A stretch of DNA of 64,000 nt from Phycisphaerae bacterium RAS2 (GTDB lineage: Bacteria; Planctomycetota; Phycisphaerae; UBA1845; UTPLA1). Positions 9,001-17,231 of this stretch are shown one piece after another. The notes beneath the pieces were generated by a model that saw nothing but the letters and a program-made list of their open reading frames with translations, did no database searches and was not told the DNA's origin. Within the stretch, counting starts at the first letter, position 1. The number at the start of each line of letters is the position of its first letter. The stretch spans positions 3,907,306 through 3,971,305 of the forward strand of contig CP036352.1 of assembly GCA_007753915.1 (NCBI GenBank), given 5' to 3'. The position numbers and the translations under genes are program-made.

Positions 9001-10107
9001 TCAGGCATCCACGGCAGCCGCGGCGACCAGGCGCTGCTGGTGGTCGAGCTTGCGCAGCGCTGCGATGACTTCGTCCAATTCGCCGTTGCTGATCTGCTCG
9101 AGCGAGAAACTCTCGTTGACGCGATGATCGGTGCAGCGGTTCTGCGGGAAGTTGTACGTGCGGATGCGCTCGCTGCGATCGCCTGAACCGATCATGCTCT
9201 TGCGCGTGGAATCCCGCTTGGCCCGCTCCACTTCGTCGTAATGTTGCTTCACACGGCTGATCATCAACCGTCGCGCCTTGGCTCGATTCTTGTGCTGGCT
9301 GCGCTCGTCGCGCATCGAGACGGTGATGCCCGTCGCTTTGTGTTCGAGCTTGATCGCCGATGCCACCTTGTTGACATTCTGCCCGCCGGGACCGCCCGCC
9401 GCGCTCACGTGTTCCAGCACGTCCTTGTCCCAGTCGATCTCGAACTCGGTCTCCTCCACTTCCGGCAGCACGGCAACCGTCGCCGCCGACGTGTGAATGC
9501 GCCCCTGGGTCTCGGTGGCCGGCACACGCTGCACGCGGTGGCCGCCGCCTTCGTAGCCGAGGTGCGTGTAAACACCCGGACCCTTCACGTTGAAAATGAC
9601 TTCGCGATAGCCGCCGTGGTCGCCGGGCGAAGCATCGATCAGCTCGATTTTGAAGCCATGCCCTGCGGCGTAGCGCGAATAAATATCAAACAAGTCGCCG
9701 GCAAACAGGGCGGCCTCGTCGCCGCCGGTCCCCGCGCGGATTTCCATGATGATCGAATCGACGTTCGCGTCGTCGCCCGCGAGAAGGCCGGCGATCAACT
9801 CCTCCATGAGACCCGCAACGCGCGATTCCAACTGCGGCAGCTCCTCTCGCGCCATCTCGCGCAATTCAGCATCGCCCGAAGCGTCGTCAGCCATCGCGCG
9901 CGTCTCGTCGAGTTGCCGCAGCAAATCGCGATACGCCCGATACGGCTCCACGAGGCGACCGAGGTTGTGATGCTCCTTGGCGAGGCGAACGATCTTCGCG
10001 GAGTTCGACGCCGTCGCCGGGTCGGACATTTCCGTCGTGATCGCGTCATAGCGCGTGGCCAGCGCATCGAGCCGGGTCAGGAGTTGCTTGTTCAGTTCGT
10101 CGGACAT
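9001..10107 (-). CDS. prfA: Peptide chain release factor 1
   Basis: RF1 reads UAA and UAG stop codons and triggers peptidyl-tRNA hydrolysis. The catalytic GGQ motif is seen in AAGGPGGQNVNKV, and the C-terminal segment RIRTYNFPQNRCTDHRVNES is the class-I release factor signature. Length 368 aa is slightly above the usual 360. It lies downstream of rpmE on the same strand, a conserved bacterial order, but a terminator hairpin sits between the two genes. Confidence 0.96.
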   Translation of the reverse strand: MSDELNKQLLTRLDALATRYDAITTEMSDPATASNSAKIVRLAKEHHNLGRLVEPYRAYRDLLRQLDETRAMADDASGDAELREMAREELPQLESRVAGLMEELIAGLLAGDDANVDSIIMEIRAGTGGDEAALFAGDLFDIYSRYAAGHGFKIELIDASPGDHGGYREVIFNVKGPGVYTHLGYEGGGHRVQRVPATETQGRIHTSAATVAVLPEVEETEFEIDWDKDVLEHVSAAGGPGGQNVNKVASAIKLEHKATGITVSMRDERSQHKNRAKARRLMISRVKQHYDEVERAKRDSTRKSMIGSGDRSERIRTYNFPQNRCTDHRVNESFSLEQISNGELDEVIAALRKLDHQQRLVAAAAVDA

Positions 10108-10154
10108 AGGGCCGGGTCACGCTTGCCAAATTGCCGTTCGCGCGGGCGGTCAAA

Positions 10155-10193
10155 AAGAAAAACGCCGCCGTCTCCCGAGAGAGACCGCGGCGC
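10155..10193 (-). terminator. Terminator between rpmE and prfA
   Basis: Read on the minus strand, a GC-rich stem (gccgcggtctc pairing with gagacggcggc with one bulge) is followed by TTTTTCTTTTTG. It lies downstream of rpmE and upstream of prfA, so it would end the rpmE transcript or attenuate prfA. Confidence 0.75.
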
Positions 10194-10215
10194 ATTGAAA
10201 TCAATTCCACTGTCG

Positions 10216-10455
10216 CTAGGCCTTGTTCGGTTCGCCCTTCTTGCCGCCCTTGAAGTAGTTCGAGCCGAACTTTTTCTGAAACTTCTCGACGCGGCCGGCC
10301 GTGTCCACGAACTTCTGCGTGCCGGTGAAGAACGGATGGCACGCCGAGCAGATTTCCACGGCGATCTTCTCTCGCGTGCTGCCGGTCTCAAACGAATGGC
10401 CGCAGCCGCACGTCACGGTCGTTTTGAAATACTTCGGATGAATGTCGGGCTTCAC
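10216..10455 (-). CDS. rpmE: 50S ribosomal protein L31, zinc-binding type
   Basis: Small large-subunit ribosomal protein that contributes to the inter-subunit bridge. The true start is GTG at 10455 (protein begins [10 protein letters not shown]); the longer frame reaching 10539 only adds unrelated residues. The zinc-binding cysteines are present as CGCGHSF and [10 protein letters not shown], the C+ form expected under zinc-replete growth. Length 79 aa is typical. It is transcribed towards prfA, as in many bacteria. Confidence 0.95.
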   Translation of the reverse strand: MKPDIHPKYFKTTVTCGCGHSFETGSTREKIAVEICSACHPFFTGTQKFVDTAGRVEKFQKKFGSNYFKGGKKGEPNKA

Positions 10456-10499
10456 GGGGTCACCTGTTGCCTTGTTGCAAGTCCTGTTTCGAGCCGTGC

Positions 10500-10527
10500 A
10501 TTTTAGTGGCTTGCTGCGGGTGAACAA
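10500..10527 (-). promoter_or_regulatory. Candidate sigma-70 promoter of rpmE
   Basis: On the minus strand a TTGTTC hexamer is separated by 16 bp from TAAAAT, 45 nt upstream of the rpmE GTG. The match is moderate and was judged by eye. Confidence 0.4.
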
Positions 10528-10703
10528 GGGGGACCCCATCGGAAAGGCGCTAGAGGCGAATTCTGACCCCCATTCACCCTATCTCAAGGCCAATTTGGCC
10601 GGCGTTAACTGCCTTATGCGACGCTACTTGCGACGGCCGGGGTCGCCTCCCGCTGACAATCTATAATGCCGCAGGCCTTCGGTTCCGATAAGGTTCCCAT
10701 CGT

Positions 10704-11216
10704 ATGGAAACGCTCCTTACCTGCCCCAAGTTCTTCATCGTGCGGAAGTCCGTGCGCGGACGCGATGGCCGGGACCATTTGCGGGAGATTGTCGTTCATC
10801 CCGGCGCGGTCGTCGTGCTACCGCTGCTGGACGACGGACGCTGCCTGATGCTGCGGCACGTTCGGCCGTCGGTGGACAAGGTGCTGTGGGAGCTACCGGC
10901 CGGGACGCTGGACAAGCCGGGCGAACCGCCCGAGTCGGCGGCCGCTCGTGAACTGGAGGAGGAGACAGGCCACCGCGCCGGGCGAATTGACTCCCTTTGC
11001 GAGTTCCACCCGTCGCCGGGGATCTTGAGCGAGCTGATCCGCGCGTACGTCGCGCGCGATCTGTCGCCAACGCACCAGAACCTCGACGCCGGCGAGGACC
11101 TGGACATCGTGCCGACGCCGGTTGAGGATGCCATAAATATGGCACTCGACGGGCGCATCATCGACGCGAAAACGATCATCACGCTGCTGGTCTGGAACGG
11201 GAGGGGAAGGCCATGA
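10704..11216 (+). CDS. NUDIX hydrolase, ADP-ribose pyrophosphatase-like
   Basis: NUDIX enzymes hydrolyse nucleoside diphosphate derivatives; this one resembles the ADP-ribose pyrophosphatase (NudF) branch. The NUDIX box is visible as ELPAGTLDKPGEPPESA followed by ARELEEETGH, with the catalytic REUxEE glutamates. The downstream FHPSPGILSE segment fits the ADPRase branch. Length 170 aa. A TATAAT hexamer occurs at 10662-10667 upstream without a convincing -35 box. The last four bases (ATGA) overlap the start of the M50 protease gene, which indicates translational coupling. Confidence 0.88.
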   Translation: METLLTCPKFFIVRKSVRGRDGRDHLREIVVHPGAVVVLPLLDDGRCLMLRHVRPSVDKVLWELPAGTLDKPGEPPESAAARELEEETGHRAGRIDSLCEFHPSPGILSELIRAYVARDLSPTHQNLDAGEDLDIVPTPVEDAINMALDGRIIDAKTIITLLVWNGRGRP

Positions 11217-12247
11217 GCTGGGAGCATCGGGAGTGGGCCGGCGGCGGCGGATACCGCGAGGGCGGACGCTTCGCCGACAATCCACTGAATTGGGCGCCGA
11301 CGATCGGAACCGTTTCGGGCATTCGAGTCCGGGTGCATATCCTCTTCATCCTGTTCATTTTCTTTGAACTGCTCGGGGCGAAGTACTCGGTCTCCTATAC
11401 CGCCCAATGCATGTTCGTTCTGTTTGGGTCGGTCCTGTTGCATGAGTTCGGGCATTGTCTCGCCGGCCGGCGCGTCGGCGGATTCGCAACGGACATTCTG
11501 ATGTGGCCGCTGGGGGGATTGGCGACGGTCGAAGCTCCGCGGCGACCCTGGCCGCAATTTCTTACGGTTGTCTTTGGCCCGTTGGTCAACGTCGCGCTGT
11601 TTTCGATTGCCGCGGGGCTGATGTGGTCGGGCGTATTTGGTGAGCGAAGCGTGCCTTTCAACCCGTTCTTCGGCTGGGAATCAGACGCTTCCACCTGGGC
11701 GAATCCACGGCTCTGGGCCCGACTGATTTTTCAGATTAACTGGGTGCTCTTCCTGTTCAACCTCTGGCCCATGTACCCGATGGATGGCGGTCGAATGCTG
11801 CAATGTGTGCTTTGGTGGAAACTTGGCCACAATCGCTCGCTGTCGATCGCCACGACGGTCGGCATGGTGGCCGCAATCGTTTTGGGTTTCTACGGACTCG
11901 CCAATCAACAGTGGATGCTGCTGGCAATTGCAATCATGGGTTACATGGCCTGTCGCAACCAGCGCATGCTGCTGAAGTTCGGCGCTTACGACGGAAGTGA
12001 GTCTCAAGGACCGCGATTTGATTTGTCGCAAGATCGACCGAGGCGCGATGGTTGGCTCACCAGACTTCGGAAGCAGCGGCAGGCGCGTGCACTGGAGCTT
12101 CACCGCGAGAAACAGGCATCGCTTCAAGAAGAAGTCGACCGTATCCTCGAGAAGGTCCACCAGAATGGCATTCAGAGCCTGACCGAGCGCGAGAAGAAGA
12201 CCCTCGCCGATGCGACGCACAAGCAGCAGGCCGCCGGGCGGCGATAA
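11213..12247 (+). CDS. M50 (site-2-protease-like) membrane metallopeptidase
   Basis: A 344-residue intramembrane zinc metalloprotease of the M50/S2P group. The zinc-binding motif HEFGH is in a TM helix (LFGSVLLHEFGHCLAG), and the third ligand motif is NLWPMYPMDGGR. At least five hydrophobic segments are visible. A C-terminal charged, coiled-coil-like region of about 90 residues (KQRQARALELHREKQASLQEE) is cytoplasmic by prediction. There is no PDZ domain, unlike RseP. It is coupled to the NUDIX gene by an ATGA overlap; substrate unknown. Confidence 0.88.
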   Translation: MSWEHREWAGGGGYREGGRFADNPLNWAPTIGTVSGIRVRVHILFILFIFFELLGAKYSVSYTAQCMFVLFGSVLLHEFGHCLAGRRVGGFATDILMWPLGGLATVEAPRRPWPQFLTVVFGPLVNVALFSIAAGLMWSGVFGERSVPFNPFFGWESDASTWANPRLWARLIFQINWVLFLFNLWPMYPMDGGRMLQCVLWWKLGHNRSLSIATTVGMVAAIVLGFYGLANQQWMLLAIAIMGYMACRNQRMLLKFGAYDGSESQGPRFDLSQDRPRRDGWLTRLRKQRQARALELHREKQASLQEEVDRILEKVHQNGIQSLTEREKKTLADATHKQQAAGRR

Positions 12248-12249
12248 AA

Positions 12250-12278
12250 TTGATTTTTGCGCCGACGATGGCTACGCT
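12250..12278 (+). promoter_or_regulatory. Weak promoter candidate for the SelW-like gene
   Basis: TTGATT and TACGCT hexamers with a 17-bp spacer lie immediately after the M50 protease stop and about 85 nt before the SelW-like start. The resemblance is modest. Confidence 0.25.
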
Positions 12279-12363
12279 GTAGCAACCGCGCGACCGATCG
12301 GGCGAGCGCGTTTGAACCCGAGCACTGCGAAGCCCAAGAAAGCGCAACACACGGAGGCATGAC

Positions 12364-12606
12364 ATGAAGATCCACATCACCTACTGCAATCAGTGAAACT
12401 ATCTGCCCCAAGCCACCGGTCTGGTGGCTGAATTGACGCAGAAGTACGGCAAGGACAAGGTCACGTGTGAACTCACGGCCGGCAGCGGCGGCGTGTTCGA
12501 TGTGACGCTCGACGGCAAGCTGATCTTCAGCAAGAAGCAGGTCGGGCGGTTTCCCACCTACGGCGAAATTCCGCTCGCGATCGACATGGATCTAGCGAAT
12601 CGCTAG
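12364..12606 (+). CDS. SelW/Rdx-family selenoprotein with in-frame UGA (Sec11)
   Basis: An 80-residue thioredoxin-fold redox protein of the SelW/SelT/SelH (Rdx) group. The ATG at 12364 is preceded by GGAGG with 6-nt spacing. Codons 7-11 read Tyr-Cys-Asn-Gln-UGA, which gives the family's CxxU redox motif after the first beta strand (MKIHITYCNQ). The frame continues through family features: a GSGGVFDVTLDG segment, LIFSKK and GRFPTYGEI. The UGA is at 12394-12396, and a hairpin with loop GGUCU follows 14 nt later. Ordinary gene calling would see only a fragment starting after the UGA. The stop TAG overlaps the convergent minus-strand gene. No selA, selB, selC or selD is visible in the window, so decoding must rely on genes elsewhere. 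Confidence 0.88.
12411..12429 (+). promoter_or_regulatory. Bacterial SECIS-like hairpin in the SelW-like gene
   Basis: A perfect 7-bp stem (agccacc / ggtggct) closes the pentaloop GGTCT. The apical loop begins 21 nt after the UGA, within the window in which SelB recognises bacterial SECIS elements. The GGUCU loop is the same loop core as in the E. coli fdhF SECIS (from memory). The hairpin is inside the coding sequence, as expected for bacteria. Confidence 0.82.
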
Positions 12607-14372
12607 ACCGGGAGCATCGCCGCGTCCTGAATCGTGTTGCCGCAAAGCTGCCCGACGGGGACAATCGCCGCCGGCGATTGCGGTTCGCTCGGTCGCCATA
12701 GTAGCAACCTGTCACGATTATCATTCACCGCCGCAATCCAGTCATCCGCCGCCCAGGACCACCGCAGCGGCACGGCTGCGCGATACTCCCCCCGATAGGC
12801 ATCGCCGATCACCAGTAAATCCAGCACCGGGCGACGATCCGCCACGAGCAGCCGCGCAACCCCCCCGCCCGCCAGCCAATGCAGCGACTCCACCGCCTGC
12901 CCCGTCGGCCCGCGAAGCTCCACCAGGTCGTGCGGCGCGCGCGTCGGCCAGTGAAGCAGACGACCGTCTTTCAATCCCGCGCAGACCCAGCCATCGGCGA
13001 CGCACAGCGCCGTCACTTCCGCCGGCGCGGTCAGCAGCACCGGCGCGTCCGCGGAATCGGGACGCCAACCCGCGACCCGCGAGTCGATGGAGAACCAGAT
13101 CGCGCCCGCCCCATCGCCCTGCACGTCGCGCACGCTCTTCGCGCCGGTCGTCAACTGTTCCAGGCACGGCGACCCATCGTCGGCCGTCACCTCGCCGGCG
13201 GAGTCACTCGGCGCGGCACGAAGCGCCCACCGCCGCAGCCCGGCCTCGGAATGCGTCGCGAACAACGACTCACCAAGCACCACCGAGGCGTTTACGCCGC
13301 CGCGCGGTGACGCAGGCTTGTCGAACGCAAATTGGCGCGTCAGATTGAACTCGCCATTCATCAAATAGACGCCACGCCGCGCGCCAACAAGCACTGTGCA
13401 CTCGTCGCAGGCTTCCATCACTCGCACCGAGCGAAGCGGGCCGATGTCGCCCTCGAGCCGCCGCCGCCACGCGAGCTGGTGCGGCGACGCCGGATCGACC
13501 GCCAGCAACTCGCTGCCCGCGACAAGAAGAATCAGCGCCGTTCGGCGCGACGCGGGCTGGGCCAGCAGACCGGCGTAGAGCTGCGCCCGCTGGCCGGCGT
13601 CGAACGTACGAATCAACTCCGCGACGCGCGCCTCGCCCGACTCCCCCGCCATCGCGCGAACCTTGTCGAGCATCGACGCGAGCGACGCCAGATGCGCCTC
13701 GCGCGAGGCAGCCGCTTTCTTCCGCAGCGCCTCTTCCTCCTCGATGCGCTTGTGACGCTGCTCGGCGGAGCGCTGATCGAGCCGCGCGGCCTCGAACGCG
13801 CCCGACGTGAACTCTGCCCGCACGTCGGCACAGAGGCCCATCCCACTCGAAAAGCCGAACGCCTTGAACCGATCGGCCAGCGCGGTATCGAAGGACTCCC
13901 ACGCGGCGACGCTCGCCAGCTCTCCGGCGGTTCGCGCGCGGGCGAATTCCGCTGCACCCAGTCGCACGGTCTCTTCACAGTGGCGATGCAGTTGCTCCAG
14001 CGTCACGCGTTCGCCGCTGCCGACGACCGCGCGATGAAACGACGCCAGCTCGTCGCGCTGCGGCACGAACTGCACGCGAAGATGAATCGTCGCCGTGAAA
14101 TCGAATCCGTCCGATGACGGCAATCGGCGAAGCTCATACGCCAGCGGGAGTGGATCGGTCCGCGCGATCAGAATGCGCCGCCATCGGCCGCTCTCAATTT
14201 CCGCGCCGGCGCGGAGCAATTCAGGCTGGCCGCCGTCCGCCCACGCCAGCGCGACGCACGACGCCGGCACGGTGACACGACGCGAGAGTAGCGAGAAGAC
14301 ATCCGACGCGAACGTGACGGCCGCGACCAACTGCGAATCGCGCGTGAATTTGTCCAGATCAAATCGCGGCAT
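12603..14372 (-). CDS. SPFH/band-7-like, coiled-coil and beta-propeller protein (ESCRT-like cluster)
   Basis: A 589-residue protein. Residues about 1-190 look like an SPFH/band-7 domain (beta-rich start, then FTATIHLRVQFVP and a helical DLHRHCEETVRL-type tail; inferred). Residues about 190-250 form a charged coiled coil (RHKRIEEEEALRKKAAASRE). The last ~330 residues are a repeat-rich all-beta region with WD/PQQ-like strands (VLVGARRGVYLMNGEF, WVCAGLKDGRLLHWP), read as a beta-propeller. The ATG at 14372 has a GAGG Shine-Dalgarno; upstream frame to 14564 crosses a palindrome and is not coding. It is the last gene of the minus-strand ESCRT-like cluster and may be a membrane-scaffold component. 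Confidence 0.6.
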   Translation of the reverse strand: MPRFDLDKFTRDSQLVAAVTFASDVFSLLSRRVTVPASCVALAWADGGQPELLRAGAEIESGRWRRILIARTDPLPLAYELRRLPSSDGFDFTATIHLRVQFVPQRDELASFHRAVVGSGERVTLEQLHRHCEETVRLGAAEFARARTAGELASVAAWESFDTALADRFKAFGFSSGMGLCADVRAEFTSGAFEAARLDQRSAEQRHKRIEEEEALRKKAAASREAHLASLASMLDKVRAMAGESGEARVAELIRTFDAGQRAQLYAGLLAQPASRRTALILLVAGSELLAVDPASPHQLAWRRRLEGDIGPLRSVRVMEACDECTVLVGARRGVYLMNGEFNLTRQFAFDKPASPRGGVNASVVLGESLFATHSEAGLRRWALRAAPSDSAGEVTADDGSPCLEQLTTGAKSVRDVQGDGAGAIWFSIDSRVAGWRPDSADAPVLLTAPAEVTALCVADGWVCAGLKDGRLLHWPTRAPHDLVELRGPTGQAVESLHWLAGGGVARLLVADRRPVLDLLVIGDAYRGEYRAAVPLRWSWAADDWIAAVNDNRDRLLLWRPSEPQSPAAIVPVGQLCGNTIQDAAMLPV

Positions 14373-14433
14373 GGATTCCTCAATGATGCCGAACGTTGTT
14401 TTCAAGAATCCGCTGCGCGTATTATAGAACGAT

Positions 14434-14463
14434 GAAGCCGACGGATTGCAATCCGTCGGCTTC
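14434..14463. repeat. Perfect 30-bp palindrome, GAAGCCGACGGATTG family
   Basis: A 15-base arm (gaagccgacggattg) is followed at once by its exact reverse complement. It lies between the AAA ATPase gene and the SPFH/propeller gene. It could terminate transcripts, but it has no clear T-run and the sequence is shared with other intergenic sites, so a dispersed-repeat origin is likely. Confidence 0.85.
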
Positions 14464-14538
14464 CGATTGCGCGCCAGCGTCACACGACAGGACGTCATCC
14501 CGCGGCGCCATATTTCACACGATTCAACAACACGAAAT

Positions 14539-15657
14539 CTATCCACCGGCCCGGAACCGTTCAAATCGCAGCAGGTCTTTCTTGTTCACGCTCGGCGCGA
14601 CTTGCTCGATCACCGCAAAAATGTCGGCACGATTGATCGGCCGCGGCTCGCTGCCGCCGATCGCACTCATGAATGGGATCGTCGCCGCTTTCTCGGCAAT
14701 CGCCTTCACATCGGCCCCGCTGTAGCCATCGAGCCGATCAACGATCTCGCCGAAGTCCACGTCCGCCGCCAGCGGGCGCTTGCCGAGATAAATTTCCACC
14801 AGCTTGAATCGCGCCGGCGCATCAGGCAGTGGCACGTAGACCTTCGAATCAAACCGGCCCGGCCGCATCACCGCGCTATCCAGCGCCCACGGCTCGTTGG
14901 TCGCGCCGACAAAGAGCAACGGATTGGACTTCGCATTGCGGTCGAAGCCTTCCAGCTCCTGCAAGATTTGAGGCACCACGCGCGTCATCACGCTGCTGTT
15001 CGAATCACGCCGGCTGGGCACCAGCGCCTCGATCTCGTCGATGAAGATGATCGAACGCGGCTCGGCCTTCGCCGCGGTGAACAACTTTCGAACGTTCTGC
15101 TCCGCTTCGCCGACCCACTTGCTCAACACCTGCGCCGGGCTGATGACAAACATCGTCGCGTCGATTTCGGCCGCGACGGCCTTGGCGATCATCGTCTTGC
15201 CTGTGCCGGGCGGACCGTAGAGCAGCAGGCCGCCGCCGGTGGCGATGCCGTACTTCGCCGCCAGCTCCGGGTGGCTGAACGGGTAAATCATCTTCATGCG
15301 GATTTCGTGCTTCACGTCCTCCAGCCCGGCGATGTCATCGAATCGCACCGACGGCTTCTCGCGCACGACCCAGTCGGAGGCATCGGCGCCCTTGTCGTCG
15401 CCATCGCTGGCAGCCGCGCGACGCACAGCGCGCTTCTGGTCAGCACGTTCATCGCACTGCCGGGCGAACTCGATCAACTCGGCGGCCATCACCTTTCGCC
15501 GCTCGCGCCGCGCCGCATCCGCCGTGTCCGCCGCGATCTTGATCATCGCATCAGCCGCCTGCATGAGAAACGGCTTGGCCTCGGCGTAGTTGCCGGCCTT
15601 GTACGCGGCGAGGCCGCGGGTCTTGAGGCGTTCGAAGGTGTCGTAGGAAATGGTCAT
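14539..15657 (-). CDS. Vps4-like MIT-AAA ATPase
   Basis: A 372-residue AAA+ ATPase of the meiotic (Vps4/katanin/spastin) clade. Residues 5-72 form a three-helix MIT-like domain (FERLKTRGLAAYKAGNYAEA, then QAADAMIKIA) that aligns by eye with the Vps4 MIT domain. The AAA core has Walker A GPPGTGKT (148-155), pore-loop SKWVGEAE (179-186), Walker B IIFIDEIE (203-210), the Vps4-type GATNEPWALDSA segment, arginine fingers in RPGRFD and the YSGADVKAIA sensor-2 region. Vps4 disassembles ESCRT-III filaments; its placement beside Snf7-like genes makes the same role the best guess. The beta domain insertion of Vps4 is not evident. Confidence 0.88.
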   Translation of the reverse strand: MTISYDTFERLKTRGLAAYKAGNYAEAKPFLMQAADAMIKIAADTADAARRERRKVMAAELIEFARQCDERADQKRAVRRAAASDGDDKGADASDWVVREKPSVRFDDIAGLEDVKHEIRMKMIYPFSHPELAAKYGIATGGGLLLYGPPGTGKTMIAKAVAAEIDATMFVISPAQVLSKWVGEAEQNVRKLFTAAKAEPRSIIFIDEIEALVPSRRDSNSSVMTRVVPQILQELEGFDRNAKSNPLLFVGATNEPWALDSAVMRPGRFDSKVYVPLPDAPARFKLVEIYLGKRPLAADVDFGEIVDRLDGYSGADVKAIAEKAATIPFMSAIGGSEPRPINRADIFAVIEQVAPSVNKKDLLRFERFRAGG

Positions 15658-15708
15658 AACGCATTTGTACCGACGTGGTTTCCCAACAGGACGGAGAACA
15701 ACGCTGGT

Positions 15709-16458
15709 TTATTCCTTAAGCTGCGCTGGGCGGGATGTGGGTTGATTCGAAAGAGCCTGATGTTCACCGCTAGTTACACTGTTCGATATCGATTCAGCAA
15801 CTCGCACGGTATCGCTGGACATGTAATGTTGAGTCAATTTGCTAAATACCGGCTCGTTACCCGGACAGTGGTTCACATAAGTATGCGTCTCAATACTATC
15901 CGGACCATTGGGATAATTCCGAACGTAGTCTTGAAGCGTCATCATTAATGAATCACCGCCCGGAAGCCCCGCGGCGAGTGTCCTGACAGGTCGATTTATG
16001 GCGCGACTGGTAATTGGATTGCTAAGGTGCCATGCCATTTCAATCTGAATCTTCGGAAAGCTCGTTGTCCACAAACGACCCTCACACATGTAATAGTCGA
16101 ATTGATCGCCTTTGGCATTGAGACACTCTATTGCCATGCCGATGTACCAAACCGCCCGCTGCTCGCCGGACCAGCCGTTTGTGACAGCGGCTATTCGGTT
16201 GACTCGCAATAACGATTGCAATGCTTTGGGACGAATTGTTTCGATTCCGCTGGATGTCTTTCTACTTATGATAATCCCATTCTGATCGCCGAGGATCGTC
16301 CACGTTTCATTCGTGTTCTTGAGTTGAACCACGGCGCCATTTGAGCTGGATACCATGATCGGCGATGGATTGGACAATTCCCTGTCAACCGGCTCGGGAG
16401 CAAGTTGCCCCGATATAAGCAGTAACAACGAGGAGCAGATCAATACAGGCGACTTCAT
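15709..16458 (-). CDS. Secreted hypothetical protein, AT-rich orphan
   Basis: I do not recognise this 249-residue protein. It begins with a signal peptide (MKSPVLICSSLLLLISGQLA), and the mature part is polar with several cysteines. Base composition is visibly more AT-rich than in the genes on both sides, and codon use differs (many TCA, AAT, ATA). It lies between the Vps4-like and Snf7-like genes and interrupts an otherwise coherent cluster, so it may be a later insertion. No domain motif is visible. Confidence 0.6.
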   Translation of the reverse strand: MKSPVLICSSLLLLISGQLAPEPVDRELSNPSPIMVSSSNGAVVQLKNTNETWTILGDQNGIIISRKTSSGIETIRPKALQSLLRVNRIAAVTNGWSGEQRAVWYIGMAIECLNAKGDQFDYYMCEGRLWTTSFPKIQIEMAWHLSNPITSRAINRPVRTLAAGLPGGDSLMMTLQDYVRNYPNGPDSIETHTYVNHCPGNEPVFSKLTQHYMSSDTVRVAESISNSVTSGEHQALSNQPTSRPAQLKE

Positions 16459-16515
16459 TTTCCATGTCCTCCAATCAAATAGACGGAATACGCTCGACTG
16501 TCATGCATCGCCGTT

Positions 16516-17124
16516 CTACTTCGTTTCCTTCGCTCCGGCGTTCTTCACTTCGTTCAGCTCCGCACGCAGCGCGTCCAGTTCGTCCACATCCTTCGCATGT
16601 TCCGCCTCGCTCTCGGCATCGATCATCGCGTCGATCTCGGCGTCGGTCACCACTTCGGCCGGCACGTGCTCGGTGTCTTTCGCGGCGATGTCTTCGACCG
16701 TCTCCAGAAACATCGTCATGCGCTCTTCCATCGTCTGGCTCTGGGCCATCGCCTTTTCCCATTCCGTCTGCGTGCGCACAAGGTCGGTCTCGCCGAACAT
16801 GCGGGCGATTTCGCGGGCCATCGTGCCCATCGCCTCGGCGAAATCGCTGCTCGCCTCGGCCTGACGCTTGATGATCAGCGCGTTTTTCACGGCCAATAGC
16901 TGCCGCTCCAGCATTTTCTTCACTGTGGCCGTCTTCTTCAGCGAGTTGCGAATGAAGATGTACTGCGAGTTGTCGCCGATCTGCTTGGCACGGCGGGCGT
17001 TCTTCACGAACTCGTCGGTGAACTTGTTTTGCTCGGTGATGGACTTCTCGATCCGCCGGATGCCCTGGCGAATCTTGATGTCCCGCTCGATGCGGCGTTC
17101 TTCGGAACTCTTGAACAGGCTCAT
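16516..17124 (-). CDS. ESCRT-III (Snf7-domain) protein
   Basis: A 202-residue helical protein with the layout of eukaryotic CHMP proteins. It has a short hydrophobic/basic N-terminus (MSLFKSSEERR), a long helix 1 (about 11-48), a turn at GDNS, helix 2 (52-92), a helix with AEAMGTMAREIARM matching the CHMP region AMKGVTKAMGTM, and a helix 4 rich in Met/Glu (MEERMTMFLETVED). It then has an acidic linker and a C-terminal helix DELDALRAELNEVK that resembles a MIT-interacting motif. The start is ATG 17124 with a GAGGA Shine-Dalgarno; the longer frame to 17184 is coded by a dispersed repeat. ESCRT-III proteins form membrane-remodelling filaments. The fold was assigned by eye. Confidence 0.82.
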   Translation of the reverse strand: MSLFKSSEERRIERDIKIRQGIRRIEKSITEQNKFTDEFVKNARRAKQIGDNSQYIFIRNSLKKTATVKKMLERQLLAVKNALIIKRQAEASSDFAEAMGTMAREIARMFGETDLVRTQTEWEKAMAQSQTMEERMTMFLETVEDIAAKDTEHVPAEVVTDAEIDAMIDAESEAEHAKDVDELDALRAELNEVKNAGAKETK

Positions 17125-17146
17125 ATCACGTCCTCGTGCGTTCAGC

Positions 17147-17195
17147 TTCGATTGCCCGCCACGGCGGGTCTGCGACTCACGCAATCGGCTCTTTG
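17147..17195. repeat. Dispersed repeat with CCCGCCACGGCGGG, copy 1
   Basis: A block of about 49 bp, containing the near-palindrome CCCGCC-AC-GGCGGG and then CGACT..CGCA.TCGGCTC.TTG. It matches the block at 20391-20439 at most positions. It sits in the 107-bp gap between the Snf7 gene and the zinc-ribbon gene. Confidence 0.75.
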
Positions 17196-17231
17196 GGTGG
17201 CATGGCCGCGGCAGTTGGCGGTCATCCTCGC

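Noticed and set aside
12424-12606. 60-residue reading frame starting after the UGA
   Set aside because: It is the tail of the SelW-like selenoprotein; it lacks its own Shine-Dalgarno and the redox motif lies upstream of it.
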